A program made the translations under genes and the position numbers. A stretch of DNA of 64,000 nucleotides from Haliclystus octoradiatus (taxonomy: Eukaryota > Cnidaria > Staurozoa > Stauromedusae > Haliclystidae): positions 12,904,489 to 12,968,488 of the forward strand of contig OU744450.1 in assembly GCA_916610825.1 (NCBI GenBank), in the 5' to 3' direction. This document shows positions 1 through 10,868 of this stretch, piece after piece. Every line of letters begins with the position of its first letter. Position 1 is the stretch's first letter. A model generated the notes under the pieces. It was not told where the DNA came from and searched no databases. It was given only the letters and a program-made list of their open reading frames with translations.

Positions 1-329
1 GAAATGTTTGAAGTATTAGGAATCGAATTAAAATGCCATTTGCTCAAAATAAAAAAGTAGTGCATTGCTTAAGTGCAACGATAATATGCTAGTAACATGC
101 TATCTGTACATGATTTAGGTCAGTTGTAGATTTTGTGAATTAACAATATTGCAACAAAATAGTGGCTGAGGCAAAATTGAAAATCTAAGTCATAGCTAGA
201 AAGAGGTTGGAGATTGATCAAGAAAACTTTAACAAAATCAGATTTTTCAAAGCAGTAAACTGTACAGATACCAACTGTCATATATGTAAGAGTGATTCAC
301 ATCTAAACTGCAAAGCAAGAGATATTGCA

Positions 330-810
330 TACAGCATGAAAAATGAAAATGCAGCTTAAAATGAAAACTGATATTGATACATAGATGTACTGATATCGAT
401 GTTCAAACATTTAAAGTATGCACATTTCTTGATCCACGATTCAAACACTTGGAATGTTTGTCAACTGAGTCACAAAAACGTGTAGTCAAACACAGGGAAT
501 GAAAGAAATACTTCAACTTCAGTAAGCACAGCGGTAATAGAAGATGATCTCAATCCTCCTTCCGCCAACTCGGTTGCGCATGGAGCCAAAGAAATTCTTG
601 GACAGTTGTTTACTGACACATTTTTCGAAGATACAAACGGCGTAGACAGAACTATTTTCACAACAGAGAGAGTAGAGATTGAGATCACTCGATACATAGG
701 CATCCCAAAAGTTAATTTTGATGGCGGCCCTCTAGAGTTTTTGAAACACATTTGCCATTCTCTACCAGTTCTTGCTCTCTTGGCCAGGAAATACCTTGCA
801 GTCTAGTCGT
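330..810 (+). pseudogene. hAT (ZBED-type) transposase C-terminal remnant
   Basis: This is a broken 3' end of a hAT-superfamily transposase. Around 415-475 one frame reads TFLDPRFKHLE, the usual catalytic-domain motif. After frame changes, 606-806 ends in the dimerisation-region signature with the diagnostic LARKYL, preceded by a proline-leucine stretch (GGPLEFLK). The later SERVFS-type block is missing and a stop follows at once. The upstream part holds several stops. It is not functional. The family is clear from the motifs; element boundaries and terminal repeats were not found. Confidence 0.7.
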
Positions 811-1263
811 CGTCTGTATCTTTCTATATATTAATATTTTGAGTAAAAATATGCAATGAATAATGGAGAAGTGTTTTATTTATGGATTAATGTATTACAT
901 ATTTGTATAATGTTGAACATCAATTTTATAACGATAACTAAGCATTATAAACTTTTGAACTAAAAGAAAACGTTTTGCATATTGTTCTGTTTTAATGTTA
1001 TGTCATAACTCTGCTTTTTCGTGGTCTAATAATACTCAATTTGAATCGAATAGCCATACGTCGAATATTTTATTACTGTTTTACCTGTCGATTCGCATCA
1101 ATAATATAGGTCCTATATACAGATATGTTAGAGAAGGAAGATGTATATCTAAGTGTGAATTGGCAGAGATGGGAGCAGAAACAAGAATACTTACAATAAT
1201 GCAAGCTCATTTATATAGTCATAATCATGATGTCTTGAACCTAAGAGTTCCTATAAGTAACAG
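807..1263. other. Unassigned AT-rich stretch
   Basis: This stretch lies between a hAT remnant and a Gypsy integrase piece. I see no coding signature, terminal repeat or conserved site. The small open frame at 995-1324 overlaps the integrase in another frame and resembles nothing I recognise. Confidence 0.4.
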
Positions 1264-1640
1264 ATGGTGGAATGTAAGAGTTTGCCCAGAGGAAACGAGA
1301 TTATCAACAAGAAACATGGTATGATTCACAGTGGAATTCAAAGGACCATAAGAAGAATTAAATTTGACTGGTACTGGCCTGGAATGATTGGCGATGTAAA
1401 AAAATATATAGAAGTGTGTATTGCATGTCAGGTCAGAAAGGGTGGAAAGACAGTCACACAAACATCTTGGCACCGATTATATGCTGGAAAACCTTGGCAA
1501 AAAATGGAAATAGATCTATGTGTTCCATTCCCAATAACAACTCAGGGCAATTGCCAAATTCTAGTATTGACAGATCATTTTACGGAATGGAGTGATGCAA
1601 TCCCCATACAAGATGGCACAGGGGTTGATGAGAAATGTCA
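1264..1640 (+). pseudogene. Ty3/Gypsy integrase fragment
   Basis: The frame starting at 1264 encodes the H-H-C-C zinc-binding module of a retrotransposon integrase (HGMIH, then YWPGM, then CIACQ). It runs into the start of the catalytic core with the first acidic residue in KMEIDLCVPF and the block VLTDHFTEWSDAIP. Similarity stops near 1620, before the second and third catalytic acids, and the frame closes at 1695. No LTRs were found nearby. It differs in sequence from the Gypsy element further right, so it belongs to another family. It is a dead fragment. Confidence 0.75.
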
Positions 1641-1798
1641 ACTCACCGACTCGCCGACTTTCTCAACTTTTTGCTACGCTTTTCATTCAAATTAGACAGA
1701 TTTCACAAATGTTCTGCATAATTATATAGGCCTAGCATCTAAATAAGCAAACAACGGCAAACAACTGCAAACAACGGCAACAAATTAATTCAGAAACG

Positions 1799-2165
1799 TG
1801 AAAGATTTTATAAACAGATCACGAAACAGCAGAGTCCCATTGATCAAAATCTGTAATTGAAGTCGGGAAAATCCCCTCTTTCCCTTCAGCCTCCTTTCTC
1901 TTATCTTTGATCACCTAGTCAACATGCAGAGTTTAATTTGGATCAAATGATCAAATCAGTGAGTGTGTCTAAAACAATTATTCTTATGATAAAGATATAC
2001 AGTATGGGAGATCCAGAGTATCAGGAAAGCCTCGCATGACCAAAAATGAAAGAAGAGAGGCTGAAAGGAAAGAGATGACTTTACCGCCAACATCAATCAA
2101 AGGTTTTGATCAATGTGATTATGTGACTCTGCTGTTTAGTGATCGATTTATCGACTTTTCGCGTT
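1799..2165. repeat. Fold-back (inverted) repeat
   Basis: Two arms face each other, about 1799-1922 and 2030-2165. Shared blocks are AACAGCAGAGTC, CATTGATCAAAA and TTCAGCCTC. The arms have diverged by substitutions and small indels. It is probably an old non-autonomous DNA element or inverted insertion pair. A short run of AAACAACGGC-like units (1747-1784) sits just to the left. Confidence 0.5.
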
Positions 2166-2224
2166 TTCCAGTTATTTTGATAACCATGACTTCGATTAAA
2201 GTTCACAGTACATAGCAAAGACTA

Positions 2225-2900
2225 TATTCATCTTATATGGAGGCTATATAACGCTGGAAATTTCTGGACATTTCTCGTCCACCCATGGCACAGCAAAGGC
2301 AGTGGCAAAGGTGCTAGACAAAAAAGTTTGACAATACATAAAGGAGAAAATTTGTAAGCAAGCAATTTATATTCACTGTTTTGCTCATTGCAACGAATTG
2401 GTGTATAACAACCAAATCAAGCATGATATCAAATGCACAAGATTTCTGTGAAGATATTTATGCTCTTACCGGTGTCAGTCCAAAGCAAGTTTTATTATTT
2501 GAGAATATCCAGAAAGAAATGTCAGGCAGACAAGATTAGAAAGTAGTAGCCATGACGTCATGAAAATTAAGCAACTATCAAGAACACGATAGACGAGAGG
2601 TGCCGCAGCAGAAGTCATTCTAATGAACATAAAACAACTGATGAAGACGATGGAGACTCTGTCAACTGACGGCAGTGTCACCCCAGAATGTTGAGAACAA
2701 TTCAGAGGTTTGCTATTAAAACTCAAACAATTTGACAATATGTTCAACCTTGTTGCATTAAAGAAGTGGCCATTTTACTTGAGAACAACTCTAGACAGCT
2801 GCAGAGTGCTTCACTAACTGCCGAACAAGCCACGTCTGCTATTGGAAAACCTCTTCAGAATACAAGAGTTGAGATCGGAAGAAGAATTTCAGCGATTGTA
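2225..2900 (+). pseudogene. hAT-like (ZMYM1-type) transposase remnant
   Basis: Scattered frames recover a hAT-related transposase of the kind found in ZMYM1-like proteins. One frame near 2365-2395 gives IHCFAHCNELVYNN, the usual HCxAHxLNL block. Another at 2425-2510 gives EDIYALTGVSPKQVLLFE. The frame at about 2600-2750 gives an AAEVILMNIKQLM-type helix. Stops and frameshifts separate the blocks. The C-terminal ERTFS region is absent here, but a similar block occurs at 12430-12600. Confidence 0.55.
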
Positions 2901-3041
2901 TTTGAAGGTCACCTCTCTTACATATTAAGATAATATGGAAAGTAGCAGCACACAAAGCCAATGAGTTGATGTGGTTCATCACCAAGGGAATGCAATGAAT
3001 AATGGAGTTATTTTAATAAAGGTCAGGACTGGTCAGGATAT

Positions 3042-3595
3042 TGTTGTATTATTCACATTATACTGAGGCTAGTGCTGCTACAACGAGACTAAGACCATGT
3101 TGACCAAGACCAAGGGGGTGATTAGCTCAGTTGGCAGAGCAACCGAACTTCAGAACGTGTCATATCTGATAGACTGTGGTTCAAATCCCCCTGAGGTCAA
3201 CTCAGCCTTGACTTTATCTGTAACATCAAATGAGTACCGTCTAAGGATGGCGGATGGAATGGTTCAGAAGGAATTGCATTGTGAGTAGCTGAGGCGCATC
3301 GTTGCTCATTGACAATCAAGGCCTATCTGCCATGAAATCTGTTGAAATTGATCTGCAGTGTCGCGGCTGAGACCTAAGGAGCGTTTAACATCATTGCTCT
3401 TAGCGAAAAGAGCCACTCCTCTAGAAATAGAGGAGTGGTACGGGTACCTTCGGTAGGGCGACACCGTCCACATTACTTTTAAGACCATGTGACCAGCAAG
3501 TTATAGCAGCAATCTTGGTCAAGGCAACCTAGAGCTCAGAAATTATATCTCAACTTGTTATACCCATTTGTGTTGTTGATCTTAGTATTATAACA
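3042..3595 (+). repeat. Left LTR of the Gypsy element, split by a SINE
   Basis: The LTR consists of 3042-3106 and 3481-3595 around a SINE. It aligns with the right LTR (7528-7682 plus 10887-10892), sharing for example TTGTATTATTCAC, CTGTTACAACGAGG-like and ATTTGTGTTGTTGATC blocks. The two LTRs differ by scattered substitutions, so the insertion is not recent. Confidence 0.8.
3107..3480 (+). mobile_element. tRNA-derived SINE, copy 1
   Basis: The head resembles a tRNA with Pol III promoter boxes: A box TAGCTCAGTTGG (about 3123) and B box GGTTCAAATCC (3179). It is flanked by AAGACCATGTTGACCA (3091-3106) and AAGACCATGTGACCA (3481-3495), a target duplication made from LTR sequence. The body has no match I can name. 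It ends in a perfect hairpin (3413-3438; 11-bp arms, GAAA loop) and a tail block containing CGGTAGGGCGACACCGTC. Other copies lie at 25102, 34751 and 53155. Without a standard acceptor stem it is a SINE, not a tRNA gene. Confidence 0.8.
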
Positions 3596-3629
3596 TGGTG
3601 TCAGAAATCTAAACAACCCAACCTACAAC

Positions 3630-4390
3630 ATGACAAGCACAGAAGGAGGATTCAAGCCACCTGGTCCGTTTAAAGCCGGAGACAGCGCCAACTTAACACA
3701 GAGTTGGAATGACTGGCAGGAGGGTTTTCTCTTTTACCTTATCGCTACAGACAAGGCTAAGAAATCAGGTGAGGTCAAAGTTGCTATACTACCGACTTTG
3801 CCTGGACAGGAAGGAAGATCAATTTATTGAGGATTGCAACTAAATGCTAAGAACGACATAGATGAAGTTTCAGGCGGATTCCAAAAGTACTACACACCAA
3901 AAAAGCATGATACTTTTGAAGGCTATAAATTTTTCTCAAAGAAACAGCAAGCAGATGAAACATTTGACAATTATCTAACAGCACTAAGGAATCCGTTAAC
4001 ATACTGTAACTATCCTACTTACACATCAGAAGATGGCAAAACATTAAGCGACTGCCTGATTCGAGATCAAATTGTGATAGCAATTCATTCCGATAACATT
4101 CGCCAAGAACTGCTATATACCTCTGAACTGACACTCGAGAAGGCAATACAAATCTGCAGGCACAAGGGAGGAGCGTACAGAATTGGGCGTTAGCTACAGA
4201 ATGAAAAATCACACCTGTGGCTAAGGTCACTCAAAGCAAGCAAAAGTCCAAACCAAAGAGGCAAGTGAACAATTTTATTTACTGTGGAGGAAGTCACCTG
4301 GCTGGCAATTGCCCTGCATACGGGAAGGACTGCCTAACCTGCAATAAAATGAATCACTTCACAACAGAATGTAGAAGCAAGCGATGAGAA
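3630..4390 (+). pseudogene. Gypsy gag remnant with two zinc knuckles
   Basis: A start at 3630 follows the left LTR. The frame (starting MTSTEGGFKPPGPFKAGD) is stopped at 3828 and continues at 3834-4193 with typical gag helices. Past a stop at 4191, a further frame at 4260-4385 holds two CCHC-type knuckles: YCGGSHLAGNCPAYGKDC, then CNKMNHFTTEC. Gag would form the particle and bind element RNA. At least two in-frame stops make it non-functional. Confidence 0.75.
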
Positions 4391-4519
4391 ATATTAGAAA
4401 GATAATCCACCACAGAGACAGCAGACAATGTTGACGAGATTGAGCACCGAATGATCCTCACCATCAAGGAAAACAAGAAACCTAAAGAATGGCACATAAC
4501 TCTCCAGTGCACTGAAGAA

Positions 4520-7000
4520 AATTCAAAACTGGTCACTAAAGCAGACACTGGTGCAGCATGTAACGTGTTGTCGCCACAAATATACCAAAAAATTTGACAT
4601 CGGCCAACCCTAACAAGGTTTATCACTACCCTGGAAGCATATGGTGGCTCAAGACTGAAAGTGTTAGGGAAAACCAAGCTGGCGTTTTCATTTGACGGAA
4701 GATACCACTTGCTAGAGTTTGTGATTGTGCAAGAATCTGCTGTCAGACTCATTGTTATCCCAGCCTACTCTGCTTGAAGGTAGTACCATCACCAATCACA
4801 GTGAACGCCGTTAAAAACAATGACATCATTGACAAATACAAGGCCACCTTCAAAAGAAATGGGAAACTACCAGGATCACATAATATTATGCTGAAGGAAG
4901 ATCACACATCAATAATAAACCCAGCCTGCCGTGTCCCTTTCCGGATTCGCAACCAACTACAAGACACTGTCAATGAAATGGAGTCCAAAACAATGATTGC
5001 CAAAGTCACATCACCAACTGAGTAGGTCAACCCAATCGTAATCGTCACAAAACCCAATGGAATGTTGAGAGTGTGCCTTGATCCAATTGCCCTAAACAAG
5101 GCAATACAACGGGAACACTACCAAGTATCAACTGCTGAGGAGACTTTACAACACTGAAGGGCTCCACAATACTCTCTTCGTTGGATGCTACTAGCGGATT
5201 CATGCAGATTGCCCTTGATGAAGCCAGCCATTTGGAACAATGTTTGGATGTTACCGTTTCCTGAGGTTGCCTTACGAAGTTAAAATTGTTACAAATTGTT
5301 GGTGCCGTGAGCATAAAGCTGGATCCAGGTCGAGTTGTGGCAATTTGCAACATGCCTACCCCTGAGAGCAAAGAAGCACGGAGAAGACCGCTAGGAATGG
5401 TCACAGACATCGCTAAATTCTGCCCCAGCCTTGCCGAGAAAGTGTTCACATCAAGGGATCTGCTAAAGGATGATGTCATATTTCTGTATGATGAGAACCA
5501 CACTCAGGCACTAGAAACAATCAAAAGCATGATCAGCACAGCACCAACCCTGGACATGTTTGATGTCAAAGTCCCTGGTGACAATCTCTGTTGACGCCTC
5601 TAGCCATGGACTGGTAGTTGTGTTAGCACAAGAAGAGCAACCAGTTGAGCATACATCTGGCACACTGACAAAGACACAGCAGCAATACACCCAGATTGAA
5701 AAGGAGATGCTGGCAGTCTCCGGCACCAGCCTCTCCTTGGTCTAATGGAAAACATGTGTCTGACATCTCATCCAGCATCGCTCGGATGCGGCTAAAAGGT
5801 GCATGCAATATGAACTTTCCCTAGAGTACAAGCCTGGATCACAACCCACTCTAGCTGACACAATGTCCAGGGCATACCTGACAAAAGAAGACGAGGATGG
5901 AACAGATGACGAGATCATACGAGTATGCGATGTTCTTACAACAGAGGCTAAACCAAATATTGCAAAAGCAACAGCCAAAAACTCAACACTAAAAGCTCTC
6001 ATCAACTTCCTTGGAAATGGATGACACGGCAGCCATAACCTCTTATCAGCATCAGTCAAACCATTCTGGTCAGAAAAAGACAATATTTTCCTGTACATAT
6101 TTTCCTTTTCGGGAATTCACGACTGGTTATTCCAACATCTATGATCTCATCCACACTGAAGGAGATACACTGCGGTCATTTTGGAGTAAGAAAGTGCCTT
6201 GAGCGGGCCAAGTCAGCGGTATACTGGCCGGGATATGCATCCCAAATCAAGGATATGGAGGAGTCTTGTGGAATCTGTCAAAGAAACCGCAATGCCAACC
6301 CCTCTGAACCGTTTACAATGTACCCAATACCATAATACCCCTACCAGATCGTCTCATCTGATCTTTTTGAGCTGGATGGCAAACAATACATACTCACCGT
6401 GGACCTGTATTCCAAATGGACCAGCGCAATCCCATTGAGCCAATAATTATGGCATCCCTGAATTCCCTAATTAGTGATAATGGTCCCTAACATGATAGCC
6501 AAGAATTCCGAGAATTTTTCAGGTCTAGGGAAATTTCACATGTCACATCCAGCCCAACATATATACCCACAGTCAAATGGATCGGCAGAGCGCCACGTAC
6601 AGAATGTGAAGGGGTATTTGAAAAAAGATGAACGAAGATGGAAAGTCTCTTGAAGAAACACTGATGGCAATCAGGAGCACACCACTCGGCAGTGGCCTTC
6701 CTTCGCCATCAGTTTTGTTGCAAGGCAGAGTACTCAGAAATCCTCTTTACAAAGTTCCACGGCTATGGAGACCATCTCAAGTAATTGATGACCTAGCAAA
6801 ACGACAAGGAGTGGCACACTGGTACCAACAATTTTCAGTAGACAGACAATCCACACTTTGGCCAGGGCAGGAAGTACACCACTGTTATGGGAAGCAATGG
6901 CTACCGGCAAGTGTTATTCATCATGCAGAAGCACCACAATCGTACATCACAGTTACACCCTCTAGTCAATCCCTCCTCTCACAACACAATCTCATTTGAA
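4520..7000 (+). pseudogene. Gypsy pol remnant (PR-RT-RNaseH-IN)
   Basis: The order is as follows. Aspartic protease with ADTGAACNVLS near 4535. Reverse transcriptase N-terminal blocks at 4790-5250 (VIVTKPNGMLRVCLDP, then LDATSGFMQIALD). The segment that should hold the YxDD active site is deleted near 5280: the sequence jumps from RLPYE to the thumb region IKLDPGRV. RNase H fragment at 5575-5725 (SVDASSHGLVVVLAQ, QIEKEMLAV). Connection block at 5805-5880 (YKPGSQPTLADTMSRAYL). Integrase zinc module at 6140-6335 (CGHFG, YWPGY, CGICQ). Catalytic core at 6345-6600 and a C-terminal part at 6628-6999. Frameshifts and stops separate nearly all blocks, so the copy is dead. Confidence 0.8.
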
Positions 7001-7261
7001 TCCTGACAACAGCACCTATGAAGACCTGAAGACAAGAAGTCACCATCCAAGCCCTCTCCAAAGCCAGGAGGAACAAGTCAATCCTGAACAGTCACACATC
7101 ACGCCCATGACAAGTCGAGATTCTATTGCTATCATCGAATAAGACGTCAAACGCCCAGATGACGAAACCCCTTCCACTTCAAAGTCTGAGCGACGCATCA
7201 ATAAGCCTAGTAGATTTTATTGAGACATGTATATATATATAGATATATAGATATATTAGAT

Positions 7262-7310
7262 ATTATTTAATAGCAAAAAATAGTGCTCGATATCATTTGA
7301 CAGAGCTAAA
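7262..7310 (+). repeat. LINE-type 3' tail motif ending in TAA units
   Basis: The motif ATAGTGCTC...GACAGAGCTAAATATAATAAAA resembles segments at 20125-20180 and 32165-32210, each also running into TAA units. The form (short stem-like tail followed by TAA repeats) is like the 3' end of CR1/L2-type LINEs. That assignment is inference. Confidence 0.4.
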
Positions 7311-7345
7311 TATAATAAAAGAAGTCAAAGACTACACATTCATAA

Positions 7346-7385
7346 TTGTTACTGATAGTTTCATGCTTACGCAATCATCAGACAA
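7346..7385 (-). ncRNA. Hammerhead ribozyme motif (type I, minimal stem III)
   Basis: Read on the minus strand, stem I is TTGT paired with ACAA. The core CTGATGA is followed by stem II (TGC, loop GTAA, GCA) and GAA, then stem III (ACT, loop ATC, AGT), an A at the cleavage position, and ACAA. All invariant core positions are present. Stem II carries a U-U mismatch at its base, as in the other copies here. Hammerheads with very short stem III are known in Penelope-like elements. Confidence 0.65.
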
Positions 7386-7409
7386 ATAAACTAATTCTAA
7401 TTAGTTTAT

Positions 7410-7449
7410 TTGTCTGATGATTGCATAAGCATGAATTTATTAGTAACAA
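7410..7449 (+). ncRNA. Degenerate hammerhead motif, mirror copy
   Basis: This is the plus-strand partner in the palindrome. Stem I (TTGT/ACAA), CTGATGA and stem II (TGC/GCA) are kept. The GAAA box has become GAAT and stem III is disrupted, so activity is unlikely. Confidence 0.5.
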
Positions 7450-7904
7450 TTATGAATGTGTAGTCGTTGACTTCTTTTATTATATTATAGATATATATAT
7501 ATATTAGAGCATTAGTTAGAAAGGGAAAGTTGTATTATTCACATCATACTGAGATTAATGCTGTTACAACGAGGAAGACCATGTGACCAGCAAGTTATAA
7601 CAGCCATCCAGGTCAAGGCAGCCTAGAGCTCTGAAATATATCTCAACTTGTTATAACCATTTGTGTTGTTGATCTCAGTATTCCGATAAGAGTCTTCAGA
7701 TTAATAGATTTCACAATAAATGCTAACGCTAATGAATGTATTTTGACAACGTTTCGACTTTCACAAAAAGCCATTATCAAGTCTAAAAAATTATGGGTGC
7801 AGATTAACTATTTATACTGAAATGATAAAGTTATACAATTTTCATATCTTACCATATAAGGATAAGAATTATTTGATTTATTTTTATTTTTATTTTCAAG
7901 TCTC

Positions 7905-8245
7905 TTAGGACCATAACAATGATTTTATTGAATCCGATTGTGTGTTCAGGGAAGGCTTCATTTCACGAATGAACAACATTTCAAAAACTTTGCAATCGAA
8001 TTTAGTTTTGCATTGTTGTAAAACCGAAAACGATTCGTGAAAATTGTCCGTGTTCCCATGGTGATGTTCTTTCACATGGTTTCCGATCACTTTGGACTTG
8101 TGCTCAGCTATGCGTTTATGGAGATGTCAGCAGGTGTACCCGACATAGCTTGCTTCACACAAGCCACATTGATATTTGTACACAACGCGATGCTGGCTAA
8201 CAAGAGACGGTTTTTCTTTGTGATGTCGTAGATCGTCTTGCAGCT
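7905..8245 (-). pseudogene. Penelope GIY-YIG endonuclease region
   Basis: The minus strand encodes a GIY-YIG-type nuclease with VVYKYQCGLCEASYVGYTC, RHLHKRIAEHKS and IGNHVKEHHHG, ending in FIREMKPSLNTQSDSIKSLL (stop at 7905). The C-x-x-C pair before SYVGYT and the RI-EH motif are typical of the Penelope endonuclease, which nicks target DNA to prime reverse transcription. It sits downstream of the reverse transcriptase, as in canonical elements. The link to the RT frame is broken. Confidence 0.8.
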
Positions 8246-8493
8246 TACGGCCTTTAAAAACGGATTTAAACTTAACTTTACTTAATTTACTATTTAAACA
8301 ATCTAACTCTTGTCTTAATACATTGCTAGATTTTTGATCTTTAAAAGGTAATATTATTCTAATTATATCTTCATCTTTATTTACAACTTGGCTATTAAAA
8401 ACATTTTAATTATACTTTGATAAAACGTAATTTAAAAGATGTTCGGGGTATAAAAGATTTCTAAAAATTGACTTTATATATTTACATTCAAGG

Positions 8494-9276
8494 TTAAAAG
8501 CATGTTCCGATGAACAAAAAACGAATTGCGCGAATAATGAGAGGTTTTAAAAGGGCTGTCTTGTAGCGTTCGTCCACATGACTTTTAAAATGAGTTAATA
8601 GACCAGTGTCCGTGGTTTTATGGTAAACAGCGGTTGTAATGTTGTTATCTCCTTTTTCTAATAAAAGCCCAATAAATGGCAATCGCTTGTTGTTTTCCCT
8701 TTCCATTGTAAATTTTATTGAACAGTGCAATGTTTGTAAACAATCAAGTAGATCCTCTGCTGTCTTTTGGTCTTTTACAATAGTAACGGTGTCGTCGACA
8801 TGGCGATGATAAAATTGTGGTAACTTTCCACTTTGTTTTAAAAGGTGCTCTACGTGACACATAAATGCGTTGGCCATTAATGAACCTAATGGCGAACCCA
8901 TTGCTACGCCATCAATCTGTTCGTATAATTTTTCTCCGAATATAAAAAGCTGATTTTTGGTAGAAATATCTAGTAGCTGTTTCAATTGTTCTCTATTCAT
9001 TTCTAAGCCATGTTCATGGTTTAGCCAGTCGTCTTTAAATGCCTCATCTACTATAATTGATATGGTTTCATCTAACGGAACGTTCGTAAAAAGTGCTCTT
9101 ACATCATATGATACTAATAAATCTGTAGGGACGATTTTTAATTCAGAAATTTCTTTGGAAAATTCAAATACATCATTTATTGTATACTTGTTCTGGGCAA
9201 TAGGTTGAAGTTTTTCATTTAGCCATTTTGCTAGGTCATAATTGTAACTTTTTACAGCGGAAAGAATTGGTCTCAT
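8494..9276 (-). pseudogene. Penelope-like reverse transcriptase, main part
   Basis: The open frame of 260 residues holds the palm motifs: DLLVSYDVRALFTNVPLDE (about residues 51-69, first catalytic aspartate), GVAMGSPLGSLMANAF (near 123-138) and the active-site box RHVDD (near 159-163). A tyrosine is usual where this copy has histidine (YVDD in relatives). The upstream fingers region (TKPDKGNAIVIMNKVDYY, about 9520-9570) lies in a different frame and behind the stop at 9591. The copy is therefore interrupted. Confidence 0.85.
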
Positions 9277-9590
9277 TTGTAAAGTTGGTTTGTGAGTTTT
9301 TGGTAGACCGTATAAATGTGGTAAACGAGATCCACTCGGGCAAAGGTTAGTCGCAATTTCCTCTGGAAGAATTTCTCTTACAATTTTTGTAACTTCCTTC
9401 TCTTTTTCAAATAATGGATGCGGGAATTTCGGTTGCCTCCCCCTCTTTTAATAGGTTTGTATGGACGAAATGTTTCTTTTAAATCAATAGAGGCCTCTTT
9501 TAATAGACGGTAGTAATCGACTTTGTTCATTATTACAATAGCATTGCCTTTATCTGGCTTTGTTACGATGATATCATCTTTTTTCTTGAG

Positions 9591-10223
9591 CTATTTTACA
9601 GCTCTCAGGAGTGATTTTGGAGCAGATGTTCCTTGCACTTTACAATAGTTTAGGGCAATAGATTTTAATGTTGAAAAAGTCAATTCTTGCTCATCTTTGT
9701 CAAGGTTTTTTTGTGATGCATAACATGCCTTTTCAAATGCTGATAAAATGTTGCGCTCCTCTTTTTTGGTTGTACGATGCGGCAAAGAGAAATTCAATCC
9801 TCTTGAAAGTAGTAATTTTTCGAAAAAGTTTAATTTATAAGCGGATAAATTCTTAATATGTTTATCTATATCAATTTTTTTATTAAGTAATCTTGATACT
9901 TTACCAATATGTATGGCTTCTGCTTTATCTCTTTGCTTACTTCTTATTCTCACATATCGATGTAGCGTACAGACATAGGCTATAGTTGTAAAAGAATCTT
10001 TAATTTCATCAAATAGTAGATTAATGTCCGATTTTAGCATTATCAGTTCTTTAAGTTTAAGTTTAAGTTCTTCTTTGATGATATTTTCTTCATAGTTCTC
10101 GGAGCTATATCTCCACTTTTTTCTTCTATCTGCATCTACCTTTGCAAACTTTTTACTGAGCTTTTCAAGTCTCCTGAAAAGGCTCAGTCTATTATTGCGT
10201 TTCAGTATACCGATAAGAGTCAA
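9591..10223 (-). pseudogene. N-terminal segment of the Penelope ORF
   Basis: This 210-residue frame is rich in lysine, arginine and leucine, with long helical stretches (for example KEELKLKLKELIMLKSDINL), as in the N-terminal part of Penelope polyproteins. It ends in KSLLRAVK and a stop. The next codons (LKKKDDIIVTKPDKGN) would continue directly into the fingers domain, so the stop at 9591-9593 looks like a nonsense mutation in one long ORF. The true start is uncertain because the 5' side is cut by the inverted terminal copy. Confidence 0.7.
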
Positions 10224-10239
10224 AAATCTAGAGTCAAAA

Positions 10240-10868
10240 AAGAGTCAAAAATCTAGCAATGTATTAAGACAACAAGAGTTAGATCGTTTAAATAGTAAAT
10301 TAAGTAAAGTTATGTTTAAATCCGTTTTTAAAAGCCGTAAGCTGCAAGACGATCTACGACATCACGAAGAAAAACCGTCTCTTGTTAGCCAGCATCGCGT
10401 TGTGTACAAATATCAATGTGGCTTGTGTGAAGCAAGCTATGTTGGGTACACCTGCCGACATCTCCATAAACGCATAGCTGAGCACAAATCCAAAGTGATC
10501 GGAAACCATGTGAAAGAACATCACCATGGGAACACGGACAATCTTCATAAATCGTTTTCGGTTTTACAACAATGCAAAACTAAATTCGATTGCAAAGTTT
10601 TTTAAATGTTGTTCATTCGTGAAATGAAGTCATCCCTAAACACTCAATCGGATTCAATAAAATCATTGTTATGGTCCTAAGAGACTTGAAAATAAAAATA
10701 AAAATAAATCAAATAATTCTTATCCTTATATGGTAAGATATGAAAATTGTATAACTTTATCATTTTAGTATAAATAGTTAATCTGCACCCATAATTTTTT
10801 AGACTTGATAATGGCTTTTTGTGAAAATCGAAACGTTGTCAAAATACATTCATTAGCGTTAGCATTTA
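10240..10868 (+). repeat. Inverted terminal copy of the Penelope 3' region
   Basis: This arm is the reverse complement of 7690-8338 with few differences. It encodes the same nuclease segment on the plus strand (YKYQCGLCEASYVGYTC near 10407) until a stop at 10603, where the left copy reads on. Near 10797-10850 a module with TTGATAATGG, a stem (GGCTTT/AAAGTC) and GAAACGTTGTC looks like a hammerhead with a non-canonical core. Confidence 0.8.

Larger units (their letters stand above)
7311..7484. repeat. Near-perfect palindrome with two hammerhead-like motifs
   Basis: Two arms of about 85 bp face each other around position 7397. Each arm carries a CTGATGA core followed by a short stem and a GAA box. 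The palindrome lies between gag-pol and the right LTR of the Gypsy element and is probably an inverted pair of Penelope-type 3' tails. The same tail (TCAAAGACTACACATT block) appears in intron 1 of B3GLCT at 19207 and 19930. Confidence 0.75.

Noticed and set aside
3117-3200. tRNA genes at the SINE heads (also 25141, 34755)
   Set aside because: A and B boxes are present but the acceptor and anticodon stems do not close, and each head continues into the same SINE body.
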